Origin: RPQJ01 sp963744735
Lineage (GTDB): Bacteria > Pseudomonadota > Gammaproteobacteria > Steroidobacterales > Steroidobacteraceae
NCBI GenBank assembly: GCA_963744735.1
Contig: CAVUVH010000019.1
Coordinates: forward strand, 62,001 to 126,000
DNA length: 64,000 nt
Direction: 5' to 3'
Shown in pieces: positions 44,832 to 54,089 of the stretch. Position numbers and translations under genes: made by a program. The stretch's first letter is position 1, and each line of letters begins with the position of its first letter. Below the pieces are notes generated by a model. It searched no databases. It saw only the letters and a program-made list of their open reading frames with translations, and was not told the origin of the DNA.

Positions 44832-45447
44832 TCAGCCTGGCCGGCGCGCCTGGCCGCGCCAGTACACCAGCAGTGCGTAGCCGGCGACCATGCCGCCCAG
44901 GTGGGCGAAATGCGCCACGCCCTGGCCGGAGCCCGTCACCCCGAGGTACAGCTCGAGCAGGCCGTACAGCGTGACGAACAGCCAGGCCGGCATCGGGATC
45001 GGCGGAAACAGCAGCATGATACGGCGCTGGGGAAAGGCCATGCCGAACGCGAGCAGCAGGCCGAACACGCCGCCCGAGGCCCCGACCGTCGGGATCGGCG
45101 GCATCGTGACGTTGCTGACCACCACCAGTTGCGCGACGGCCGCCCCGATCACGCAGGCCAGGTAGTAGACGAGGAACCGGCGCGAGCCGAGCAGGCGCTC
45201 GATCTCGCCGCCGAACATGTACAGCGCGAACATGTTGAAGAACAGGTGCGTGAGCCCGCCGTGCAGGAAGCCGTACGTAAGCAACTGCCAGGGCTGGAAC
45301 GAGGGCGCGCCGGGAAACTGCGGCGAGGCGGGCGGCCACAGGGCGAACGGCCCGACCAGCAGGTCCCCGGTCAGGCGCCTGGGCGGCATAGATCGCGACA
45401 TTCAGGAACAGCAGGGCCCGGGTGACGGGCGGCATGGTCAAGGGCAT
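44832..45447 (-). CDS. Second rhomboid-family intramembrane protease, frameshifted
   Basis: A rhomboid of about 204 residues with six membrane spans, the compact bacterial type. Key parts are LTYGFLHGGLTHLFFNMFALYMFGG, PTVGASGGVFGLLLAFG with the catalytic Ser, and GVAHFAHLGGMVAG with the catalytic His. The frame breaks at 45377-45381, where an extra G in CAGGCGCCTG separates the first 24 residues (MPLTMPPVTRALLFLNVAIY) from the rest. ATG is at 45445-45447. It is the first gene of the run leading into folE and is divergent from the TAP-like hydrolase gene. Confidence 0.87.
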
Positions 45448-45535
45448 GGCTGCATCCTAGCCGAAAGTTCTGACGAAGACGCTGTATGACCGCCGTGCTA
45501 GGGTGCGCGGCGCCACGTCTCGCAATCGGTCCGGC

Positions 45536-47031
45536 ATGAAGCATTTTTCCGTCGTCGCCTGTGCTGCCGTCCTTGCCGCTGCCTGCCCGTGGACGGCGCA
45601 TGCGCAAGCCGATGCCGTGGCCGTCGCCAGGCTCGGTACGGTGGCGTTCCAGCCCTGCACGCTTGCGGCGGAGGGGTTGCCCATGACCGTGACTGCCCGC
45701 TGCGCAACCCTGCGCGTGCCGGAGGATCATTCGCGGCCGCGCGGCCGCCAGATCGACCTGCCGATCGCCTGGGTCGCGAGCAGTGCCCGGCGCGCCGCCC
45801 CCGATCCCGTCCTGCTGCTGGCCGGTGGGCCGGGCCAGTCCGCGCTCGACTCCTTTCCGTCTGTCGAATCCGGCTTCCGCGACCTGCTGCGCCAGCGCGA
45901 CGTGATCCTGGTCGACCAGCGTGGCACCGGCCGCGCCAGCACGCTCGCCTGCCCGCAGACGATGCAGGACACGCGCTGGGCCAGCACCGAGATCGTCGGA
46001 GCCGACACGGCGCGTGACATGACGCGGGCCTGCCTGGCCGAAATCAAGGACGCCGATCCACGCCTGTACACGACCAGCGACTACATCGCCGACCTCGAGC
46101 TCGCACGCAAGGCGCTCGGCATCGGCCAGTTCAACCTGGTCGGCGTCTCCTACGGGACGCGCGTGGCGCTCGAGTACCTGCGGCGGCATCCGTCCAGCAT
46201 CCGCAGCGTGGTGCTCGATTCCGTGGTGCCGCCCACGCTGATCCTGGGCGCCGATCACGCGCGCAACCTCGACGCGGCCATCGACCGCCAGTTCGAGCAG
46301 TGCGCGGCCGACAAGGCCTGCAGTGCGCGTTTCGGCGCGCCGCGCGAAAAGCTCGATGCCCTGCTTGCCCGGCTGCGGGCACAGCCGGTCGAGGTGTCCT
46401 ATCTCGATCCGCTGAGCGGCGAGCGCCGCAGCGGCAAGCTCACCGCCGAGGCCGTGGCCTCGGTCGTGCGCCTGCATGCCTACGCGCCGCAGCAGTTCGC
46501 GCTGGTGCCGATGCTGATCGCCGAGGCCGCGCAGGGCCACTACGAGGTGCTGATGGCGCAGGCGCGCATGATCGAGCAGATGCTCGGCAAGTCGATCTCG
46601 GCCGGCCTGTCGTTGTCGGTCAGCTGCGCCGAGGACGCGCCGTTGCTCGAGGTCGACCCGGCGGACGAGGGCACCGTGCTGGGCACCGCTTTCGTCGAAT
46701 TCGTCCGGGCGCAGTGCGAGGTCTGGCCGCGAGGACGCATGCCGGCCGACTTCCATGCGCCGGTCGAGTCCTCGCACCCGGTACTGCTGTTGTCGGGCGA
46801 GTTCGACCCCGTCACCCCGCGGCGCTACGGCGACGAGGTCGCGCGCAGCCTGCCGCGGTCCCGCCACCTGGTGCTGCGTGGCCAGGGCCACAGCGTCATG
46901 CGCATCGGCTGCGTGCCGCGCCTGATGGCCGACTTCGTCGAGCGGGCCGACGCGCAGGGCCTCGACGCGCAGTGCCTCGACCAGCTGACTTACGTGCCGC
47001 CGTTCACCGGCCCCTACGGCTGGGAGCCCTG

Positions 47032-47032
<1 letters not shown>
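45536..47032 (+). CDS. Secreted alpha/beta hydrolase, TAP-like (tripeptidyl aminopeptidase)
   Basis: A 498-residue exported hydrolase with a Sec signal peptide (FSVVACAAVLAAACPWTAHA). The fold markers are LLLAGGPGQSAL (oxyanion), ILVDQRGTGRAS, the nucleophile GVSYGTRVALEYL, the Asp in LLLSGEFDPVTP and the His in GQGHSVMRIGC. Together with the TAP-like C-terminal domain this fits the proline iminopeptidase/tripeptidyl aminopeptidase S33 group, acting in the periplasm on small peptides. ATG 45536 is used because it directly precedes the signal peptide. Its stop overlaps the ATG of the ABC ATPase gene (TGATG), so they are co-translated. Confidence 0.87.
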
Positions 47033-47774
<742 letters not shown>

Positions 47775-47778
<4 letters not shown>

Positions 47779-48954
47779 GCGCGCTCTGGACCATCTTCCG
47801 CAAGGAGCTGCTGGATGCGTTCCGCGACCGGCGCATCGTGCTGGTCGCGTTCGTGATCATGCCGCTGGCGATCCCGCTGGTGTTTGCTGGGATGTCCGCG
47901 GTCGGGGCGCGCAAGCAGGCGCAGCAGCTGGAAGGCGAGCTGGAGCTGCCCGTCGTGGGCGCGGCGGTCGCGCCGAACCTGGTGCCTGTGGCTGGGGTCG
48001 CAGAACGTGCGCGTGATCGAGCCGCCGGCGGACGTCGATGCCGCCGTGCGCAACCAGGAATACGCGGTGATCCTGCGCATCGATCCGAGTTATGGGGAGG
48101 ACTGGCGCGCAGGCCGGCCGGCCCGCGTGGAAATCGTGTACGACAGCTCGCGTCCGCTCGACACCGGCACCACGGTCGCGCGCGTGCAGGGGCTGCTCGA
48201 ACGTTACGGCTCGACCGTGGGCACGCTGCGGCTGGTGGCGCGCGGCATCAACCCGTCGGTGGCGAGCCCGCTGCAGGTCGGCGCCCGCGACGTTTCGACG
48301 CCAGGGTCGCGCTTCGACCTGTCGCAGCAGCTGCTGCCCTACCTGCTGCTGCTGCTGGCCTTCATCGGCGGCATGCAGCTCGCGATCGACGCCACCGCGG
48401 GCGAGCGCGAGCGCCAGTCGCTCGAGCCGCTGCTCGCGACGCCGGTCTCGCGCGAAACCATCATCAGCGCCAAGATCCTGGCCACCGCGGCGTTTGCGCT
48501 GGCGTCGATCGCGGTGACGCTGGTCGCGTATCGCGTCGCCTTCGCGGTCGTGCCGAGCGGGGGCCTCGACACCTCGTTCGAGGTCGGGCCCGCCGGGCTG
48601 CTGCAGCTGTTCGTGATCATCCTGCCGGTCGTGCTGCTCGGCTCGACGCTGCTGACGGCGCTGGCCGCCTTCGCCCGCAGCTACCGCGAGGCGCAGGGCT
48701 ACCTGCCCCTGCTGATGTTCCTGCCGATGATCCCGTCGCTGCTGCTGATGGTGTCGCCGGTGCGGACGCAGCTGTGGATGCTGGCGGTGCCGATGCTGTC
48801 GCAGAACCAGCTGATCCTGCGCGTGCTGCGCGGCGAGCCGATCAGCGCCACGGAATGGGCGGTCAGCATGGGTGCGGGGCTGCTGGTGGCCGCGGTGGTG
48901 TGGGTGGTGGCCGCGCGGCTCTATCACCGCGAGCAGCTCGCCACTTCGTCCTGA
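47775..48954 (+). CDS. natB: ABC exporter permease, NatB-like, frameshifted
   Basis: An inner-membrane permease of about 393 residues. One N-terminal span (LVAFVIMPLAIPLVFAGMS) precedes a large extracytoplasmic domain, followed by five C-terminal spans including LLPYLLLLLAFIGGMQLAID, GERERQSLEPLLATPVSRETI (the family signature), and LLQLFVIILPVVLLGSTLLTAL. The frame breaks near 47983-47991 (GTGCCTGTGGCTGG), between residues that read NLVPWLGSQNVRVIE once repaired. It partners with the NatA-like ATPase. Na+ or drug export is the family role; the substrate here is inferred only from the NatA wording. Confidence 0.85.
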
Positions 48955-48960
48955 GCGGAC

Positions 48961-48980
48961 CGCGGCCGCGCCCGGCCGCG
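48961..48980. terminator. G+C-rich hairpin between convergent genes
   Basis: CGCGGCC at 48961-48967 pairs with GGCCGCG at 48974-48980 around a 6-nt loop. It lies between the convergent stops of the permease and the gamma-glutamyltransferase genes and may stop readthrough in both directions. There is no U-tract, so it would be a weak intrinsic terminator. Confidence 0.35.
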
Positions 48981-48984
48981 CCGC

Positions 48985-50897
48985 TTACCAGCCGATGCCG
49001 TAGTCCTCGCCGTGGTTGCTGGAGCCGCCCCAGAAGCTGCCATGTTCGGCGTCGATCATGATCGCGTTGATCGGGCCCGAGGTGCGCGGCTGGAACTCCG
49101 GCTTGTAGCCGCGCGCCAGCAGCTCGCGCGTGACCCACTGCGGCATCGACGAGTTCAGCACGATGCGACCGGGCTGCGACTCGTGCTGGTCGAAGGACGC
49201 TTTCATCTGGTAGCTGTTGAAGTTCGCCGCCTCGGCCGCTTCCTGCGGCGTCATGCCGAACTCGTGCACGTTGAGGAAGAACTGCAGCAGGTTCTGGTCC
49301 TGCGAATCGCCGCCCTGCACGCCGAACGCCAGCCACGGCTTGCCGTCCTTGAGCGCGAGGCTGGGCGTGAGCGTGACGCGCGGTCGCTTGCCGGGTGCGA
49401 CGACGTTGAACGGGTTCTCGGCCGGGTCGAGCACGAACGACTGCATGCGCTGGCTGAGGCCGACACCGGTGCGGCCGGCGATGGTCGCCGGGATCCAGCC
49501 ACCGCTCGGCACGACTGAAACGAGCCAGCCGGCGGCGTCCGCCGCCATGACGGAGGTGGTGCCGCTGCTGAAGCCCGCTTCGAAGCGCTCGAGTTCCTCG
49601 CCGTCAGTTCGCGGCCCGTGGCCACCTCGAGCGCCGTCTGGCGCTGCCGGCGCAGTTGCTCCGCGTAAGGATTGACGGCGCCCTGGAACGGATACGGGTC
49701 GCCGGGGCCGGCGGTGGCGTCGTTGCGCTCCATGCGGATCGTCGCGGCGCGCTGCTTCGCGTACTCCTTCGACAGCAGGCCCCGGGTCGGCTCGGCCGGC
49801 GGCAGGTAGGGGTCGCCGTAGTAGAAGTCGCGGTCGGCGAAGGCCAGGTTCATCGCCTGGTACAGCGTGTGGATGTAGTTGGCGCTGTTGTAGCCCATCG
49901 CGCGCAGGTCGAAATTCTCGAGGATGTTCAGCGACTGCAGCAGCGCCGGGCCCTGCGTCCAGACGTCGAGCTTGTAGACGTCGACACCTTTGTAGTTCGT
50001 GCTGAGCGGCTGCTCGAGCAGGGGCCGCCATTGCGCGAGGTCGGCCAGCGTGATCAGCCCGCCCTGTTCGCGCGTGCCGCGCACGAACTCCTCGGCGATG
50101 TCGCCCCGGTAGAAGCGGTCGTAGGCGGCCTGCAGGGCTTCCGTGCGCGACTTGCCGGCGGCGAGCGCCTGCTGCTCGGCCTCGACCAGCTTGCGCAGCG
50201 TCGCCGCGAGGTCAGGCTGGCGGAAGATCTCGCCGGCGCGCGGCGCTTCGCGCGCGGCGCCCAGGTGCGGCAGCATCACCTGCCTCGAGTACGGCCATTC
50301 CTTGAGCTTGTCCTTCCATTGCTCGATCAGGTCGGCGGTCTCGCCGTCGATCGGGTAGCCGTCGGCCAGTTCGATCGCCGGTTGCAGCACCGTGGCGAGC
50401 GACAGCGTGCCGAACTCCTGCAGCATGAGGATCAGCGCGCCGGGGGTGCCCGGCGTGACGGCGGCCAGCGGGCCGTAGGCCGGCGGGTACTTGAATCCCT
50501 TGCCCCTGAAGAACTCGGGCGTGGCCCCGGTCGGCGCGACGCCAAGGCCGTTGATCGCCACGACCTTCTTCGAGCGCGGATCGTAGATCAGTGCCTGCGT
50601 CTCGCCGCCCCAGTGCAGCACGTCCCACATGGTCGAGGTGGCCGCGATCATCGCGCAGGCCGCGTCGACGGCGTTGCCGCCCTGCTGGAACATCATCGCG
50701 CCGGCGGTCGCGCCCAGCGGCTTGCCGGTGATCGCCAGCCACTTCTGCGCGTGCAGCGGCGGCTTCTGCGTCTTGGTCATCGCGCGGGCGATGGCCGGGG
50801 ACGAGGACTGCGCGTGCGCGGAGGGTAGCGGCGTGAAGGTCATCAGTGTCAGGCTCACTGCGGCGAGGGCCGCGATCGACGTGCTGCGCGAAACCAT
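48985..50897 (-). CDS. Gamma-glutamyltransferase family protein, frameshifted
   Basis: Ntn-hydrolase of the GGT family, about 637 residues, with a Sec signal peptide (TSIAALAAVSLTLMTFTPLPSAHA), hence periplasmic or secreted. It is made as a proenzyme and self-cleaves before a Thr; here the likely site is SGTTSVMAADAAGWLVS. Other markers are GNAVDAACAMIAATS and the C-terminal SGGWIPATIAGRTGVGLSQ and GPINAIMIDAEHGSFWGGSS. The frame breaks at 49600-49604, where a G is missing (CTGACGGCGAGG should read ACGGGCGAGG). ATG is at 50895-50897. Glutathione hydrolysis or transpeptidation is the family role, but many such paralogues lack GGT activity. Confidence 0.87.
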
Positions 50898-50942
50898 CGG
50901 GACTCCCGGCCGATGCGGTCGCTGCAGTATGCTGACAGGGTC

Positions 50943-51728
50943 TCAAGCGCCGCCACGGCCGGCGCCGCCGACGAAGCGCGCGGCACCCTGCGCGGACTCG
51001 CCGCTCTGCAGCACCGCCAGGCCGCCTGCAAACTCCGCGCGCAGCGCGGCCGTGCGCTCCAGGTCCCATTGCCGGCGGGCGGAGGCACGGTCGGCGCGCA
51101 GGCAGCCCTGCGGAAATCCGGCGATCTCGTGCGCCAGCGCCTCGGCAGCCGCGCGCGCCGCGCCGCGTGGCACCACCCGGTTGACCAGGCCGATCGCCAG
51201 CGCCTCGGCGGCATCCACCGCGCGCCCCGTCAGGATCAGGTCCAGCGCGCGGCTTTCGCCGATCAGGCGCGGCAGGCGCACGGTGCCGCCGTCGATCAGC
51301 GGCACGCCCCAGCGGCGGCAGAACACGCCGAGCGTCGCGTCCTCCTCGGCCACGCGCAGGTCGCACCACAGCGCGATCTCGAGTCCGCCGGCGACGGCAT
51401 GGCCGGCGATCGCAGCGATCACGGGCTTGGTCAGCTCGAGCCGTGACACGCCCATCGGCCCGCCGGCATCGTCCGCGGTACCCGAGGGTTCGCGCAGTCC
51501 CGCGGGATCCCAGCCCTGCGCGACCGCCCGCAGGTCGGCCCCGGCGCAGAAAGCGCCGCCCGCGCCCCACAGCACCAGCACCCGGACCTCCGGGTCGGCC
51601 TCGGCGGCCAGGCAGGCAGCGGCCAGCGCGGCGGCGGTGGCCGGATCGCAGGCGTTGCGCACGGTGGGACGATCCAGGATGACGGTCGCGACCGGACCGG
51701 AGCGCTCGACACGGACGGTGGGGGGCAT
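50943..51728 (-). CDS. Enoyl-CoA hydratase/isomerase (crotonase) family protein
   Basis: A 261-residue crotonase. The CoA-thioester oxyanion hole is formed by GGAFCAGADLRAV and IAGHAVAGGLEIALWCDLRV; the later block GTVRLPRLIGESRALDLILTG is typical. Crotonases hydrate, isomerise or hydrolyse acyl-CoA. The position that carries the second catalytic Glu in true hydratases reads LIDGGTVRL here, so hydratase activity is not certain. ATG is at 51726-51728, behind AGAGGA. Upstream, a 15-bp tandem repeat covers the leader. It is divergent from the second ECF sigma operon. Confidence 0.83.
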   Translation of the reverse strand: MPPTVRVERSGPVATVILDRPTVRNACDPATAAALAAACLAAEADPEVRVLVLWGAGGAFCAGADLRAVAQGWDPAGLREPSGTADDAGGPMGVSRLELTKPVIAAIAGHAVAGGLEIALWCDLRVAEEDATLGVFCRRWGVPLIDGGTVRLPRLIGESRALDLILTGRAVDAAEALAIGLVNRVVPRGAARAAAEALAHEIAGFPQGCLRADRASARRQWDLERTAALRAEFAGGLAVLQSGESAQGAARFVGGAGRGGA

Positions 51729-51738
51729 GGCAGTCCTC

Positions 51739-51768
51739 TGTCAAACCTTCTGGTGTTAAACCTTCTGG
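51739..51768. repeat. Two tandem 15-bp units in the divergent promoter region
   Basis: TGTCAAACCTTCTGG (51739-51753) is followed without gap by TGTTAAACCTTCTGG (51754-51768), 14 of 15 identical. It lies 10-40 bp upstream of the crotonase ATG and about 110 bp from the ECF sigma start. It could be a duplicated regulator half-site or a slipped duplication in the leader. Confidence 0.6.
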
Positions 51769-51879
51769 CCGTGCGCCGCATCTGAATCCACGGGACAGGC
51801 ACGACGCGCGGGACCGGCTGGCCAGTGTGTAGGATGCCGCAGACGGCCGCGATGGGCGACCGGACAGACGAGGTGGCGC

Positions 51880-52470
51880 TTGGCGCAGGCGGTGGAAATC
51901 GTCGACGAACTGCAGCGGATGCGTGAGGCCGCCGAGGAGCGCGGCCTGGTCACGGCCGCCGCCGATGGCTCGTCGGCCGCCTTCGAGCAGCTTTACCGGC
52001 GCCACGCGGCCCGCGTCCATGCCCTGTGCCTGCGCATGACCGGCAACGTCGCGACCGCCGAGGACTGCACGCAGGAAGCCTTCGTGCAGGCCTGGCGCAG
52101 CCTGCCGCGGTTCGAGACGCGCAGCGCCTTCGGCACCTGGCTGCATCGCATCGCGGTCAACACGGTGCTGCAGCAGTCCCGTCGCCGGCACGAGGTGCTG
52201 GGGTCCGGCGACTCGGTGGAGCGCGAGGTGGCCGAGGTGCTGGCCGACCCGCACGCCAGCGATCCAGCGCGCAGCCGCGACCTGGAAGCCGCGATCGCCA
52301 GCCTGCCCGCGGGCGCGCGGCATGTGCTGGTGCTGGTGGGCGTGTACGGCCACTCGCATGAGGAAGCCTCGCAGTGGCTCGGCATCGCCACCGGCACCTG
52401 CAAGGCGCAATTGCACCGGGCCCGTGCGCTGCTGCGCGCCAGGCTCGACCACGACGGAGACGAAGCATGA
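51880..52470 (+). CDS. ECF sigma factor, RpoE-like
   Basis: A 196-residue sigma-70 factor. Region 2 is AFEQLYRRHAARVHALCLRM with GNVATAEDCTQEAFVQAWRSL and TWLHRIAVNTVLQQSRR. Region 4 is IASLPAGARHVLVLVGVYGHSHEEASQWLGI (in two parts) and GTCKAQLHRARALLRARL. TTG 51880 is used because GAGGTGG precedes it; an ATG about 40 bp inside could also serve. Its stop overlaps the ATG of the next gene, as is usual for sigma/anti-sigma pairs. It heads a four- or five-gene operon running to mutY. Confidence 0.9.
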   Translation: MAQAVEIVDELQRMREAAEERGLVTAAADGSSAAFEQLYRRHAARVHALCLRMTGNVATAEDCTQEAFVQAWRSLPRFETRSAFGTWLHRIAVNTVLQQSRRRHEVLGSGDSVEREVAEVLADPHASDPARSRDLEAAIASLPAGARHVLVLVGVYGHSHEEASQWLGIATGTCKAQLHRARALLRARLDHDGDEA

Positions 52471-53108
52471 CGCACGATGAACGCGAGGCAGATGCCGGTA
52501 CGCGGCTCGACGCGGCACTGCGCGAACTGCCGCGCGGGCTCGAGCCGGCGCGGGACCTGTGGCCGCAGATCGCCGCCCGCATCGATGACGCTCGCGCCGT
52601 TGCGCCGGCTGCAGGCCGGCCACGTTGGCCGGGCTGGCGCTGGCAGGCGGCCGCTGCGGTGCTGCTGGTCGCGGGATCCTCGCTGCTGACCGCGACCCTG
52701 CTCGACCGGAACGCGCCCGCCGGGCAGGCTGCGGTCACCGCGCCGTCGACCGCGACAAGTCCTGCGCTCGCGGGGGTTGTCGCGATGCCGGCGGCGTTCG
52801 GCCCGGCGGGTACGCTGGATCCGGAGTACCTTGCCGCGCGCCAGCAGCTGACGCAGGTGCTCGAGCAGCGCATTGCGGCCCTGCCGCCGTCGACGCGCGC
52901 CAAGCTCGAGTTCAACCTGGGCGAAATGCGCCGCGCCGCGGACGAGATCAATGCCGCGCTCGCCGGCCAGCCGGGCGATCCGCTGCTCGAGGAGTTGCTG
53001 CTCGGAACCTATCAGGACGAACTGGCCATGCTTGCCAACGTCAACCAGCTGACCAACAGCCTGGGCGCTGCCCAGGCGACGCCGACCGCGGAGAGGATGC
53101 AGTTATGA
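52467..53108 (+). CDS. Single-span membrane protein, probable anti-sigma factor
   Basis: A 213-residue protein overlapping the sigma gene by ATGA. The N-terminal 55 residues are cytoplasmic (LDAALRELPRGLEPARDLWPQI, a segment often seen in sigma-binding partners); one membrane helix follows (WQAAAAVLLVAGSSLLTATLL). The rest is extracytoplasmic with a helical region (EYLAARQQLTQVLEQRIAAL). No HxxxCxxC zinc motif is present, so it is not a classical ZAS-type anti-sigma. The assignment rests on position and topology. It overlaps the DUF4097 gene by ATGA. Confidence 0.65.
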   Translation: MTHDEREADAGTRLDAALRELPRGLEPARDLWPQIAARIDDARAVAPAAGRPRWPGWRWQAAAAVLLVAGSSLLTATLLDRNAPAGQAAVTAPSTATSPALAGVVAMPAAFGPAGTLDPEYLAARQQLTQVLEQRIAALPPSTRAKLEFNLGEMRRAADEINAALAGQPGDPLLEELLLGTYQDELAMLANVNQLTNSLGAAQATPTAERMQL

Positions 53109-54019
53109 CCACCATCGTGCGTGCCCCTTTGTCACCCCGTGCAAGGGCCTGCCTGTGGCTGCTGGCCGCGGTGCCCATGGCCGCCATGGCCGGGACGCCG
53201 ATCAACAAGCGAACGGCGGCCGATCCGGCCGGCCTGGTCGAGATCTCGAACACCGCGGGCTCGGTCAGCGTGACGGGCTGGGACCGCAACGAGGTCGAGA
53301 TCACGGGCGAACTGGGCAAGGGCACGGAACGGCTCGACTTCACCAAGGGCGACAAGGTGACGCGCATCAAGGTCGTGCTGCCGAACCGCTCCTACGACGT
53401 CGACGAGACGAGCCTCGTCGTCAAGGTGCCGCGGGGCTCGTCGCTCGCACTCAACACGGTCAGCGCGGATGTCGCGATCGAGACCGTGCAAGGCGCGCAG
53501 CGGCTGCAGTCGGTGAGCGGTGACGTGCGCACGCAGGCCAGCGGCGAGGACCTCGAATGCCGCACCGTGAGCGGCGACGTCGTCATCCAGGGCTCGGGTC
53601 AGAAAGGACTGATCTCGATCACGACCGTGAGTGGCGATGCGACCGCTACCCGGGTGGCGGGCGAACTCAACGGCAACACCGTGAGCGGCAACATCAGTCT
53701 CGCCGCGGGCGAGACCACGCGCTCCCGGCTGCGCTCGACCAGTGGCGACCTGAGCCTGAGCGGGCAGCTGGCGGCCGACGCACGCATCGACCTCGAGAGC
53801 ATCTCCGGCGATGTCCGGCTCGACCTGGCCGGCCCGGCCGTGGCCGACTTCGACGTTTCGAGCTTCAATGGCGAGATCCGCAACTGCTTCGGCCCGAAGC
53901 CCGCCCGCACCGACGAGTACGCGCCCGGACAGGAATGGCGGTACGTGGAGGGCGCCGGCACGGCCCGGGTAAGGGTCAAGACGCTGAACGGGGACATCGG
54001 AGTGTGCCGCAAGCCCTGA
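53105..54019 (+). CDS. Exported DUF4097 beta-repeat protein
   Basis: A 304-residue protein with a signal peptide (ACLWLLAAVPMAAMA) and a right-handed beta-helix-like series of short repeats of the type T-V-S-G-D-V/I: LNTVSADVAIETV, LQSVSGDVRTQA, CRTVSGDVVIQG, ITTVSGDATATR, GNTVSGNISLA, LRSTSGDLSLSG and LESISGDVRLDL. This is the DUF4097/adhesin-like pattern. In ECF operons such proteins are thought to lie in the periplasm or on the membrane; their role is unknown. ATG 53105 overlaps the previous stop. The repeats are about 19-22 residues apart, consistent with stacked coils. Confidence 0.83.
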   Translation: MTTIVRAPLSPRARACLWLLAAVPMAAMAGTPINKRTAADPAGLVEISNTAGSVSVTGWDRNEVEITGELGKGTERLDFTKGDKVTRIKVVLPNRSYDVDETSLVVKVPRGSSLALNTVSADVAIETVQGAQRLQSVSGDVRTQASGEDLECRTVSGDVVIQGSGQKGLISITTVSGDATATRVAGELNGNTVSGNISLAAGETTRSRLRSTSGDLSLSGQLAADARIDLESISGDVRLDLAGPAVADFDVSSFNGEIRNCFGPKPARTDEYAPGQEWRYVEGAGTARVRVKTLNGDIGVCRKP

Positions 54020-54089
54020 AGTCGTGGACCGCTGCGCGCCGGCCCCGGTTGGGTGACAATGGCGCGCAGGTGGATGCAGCGGTCGAACC

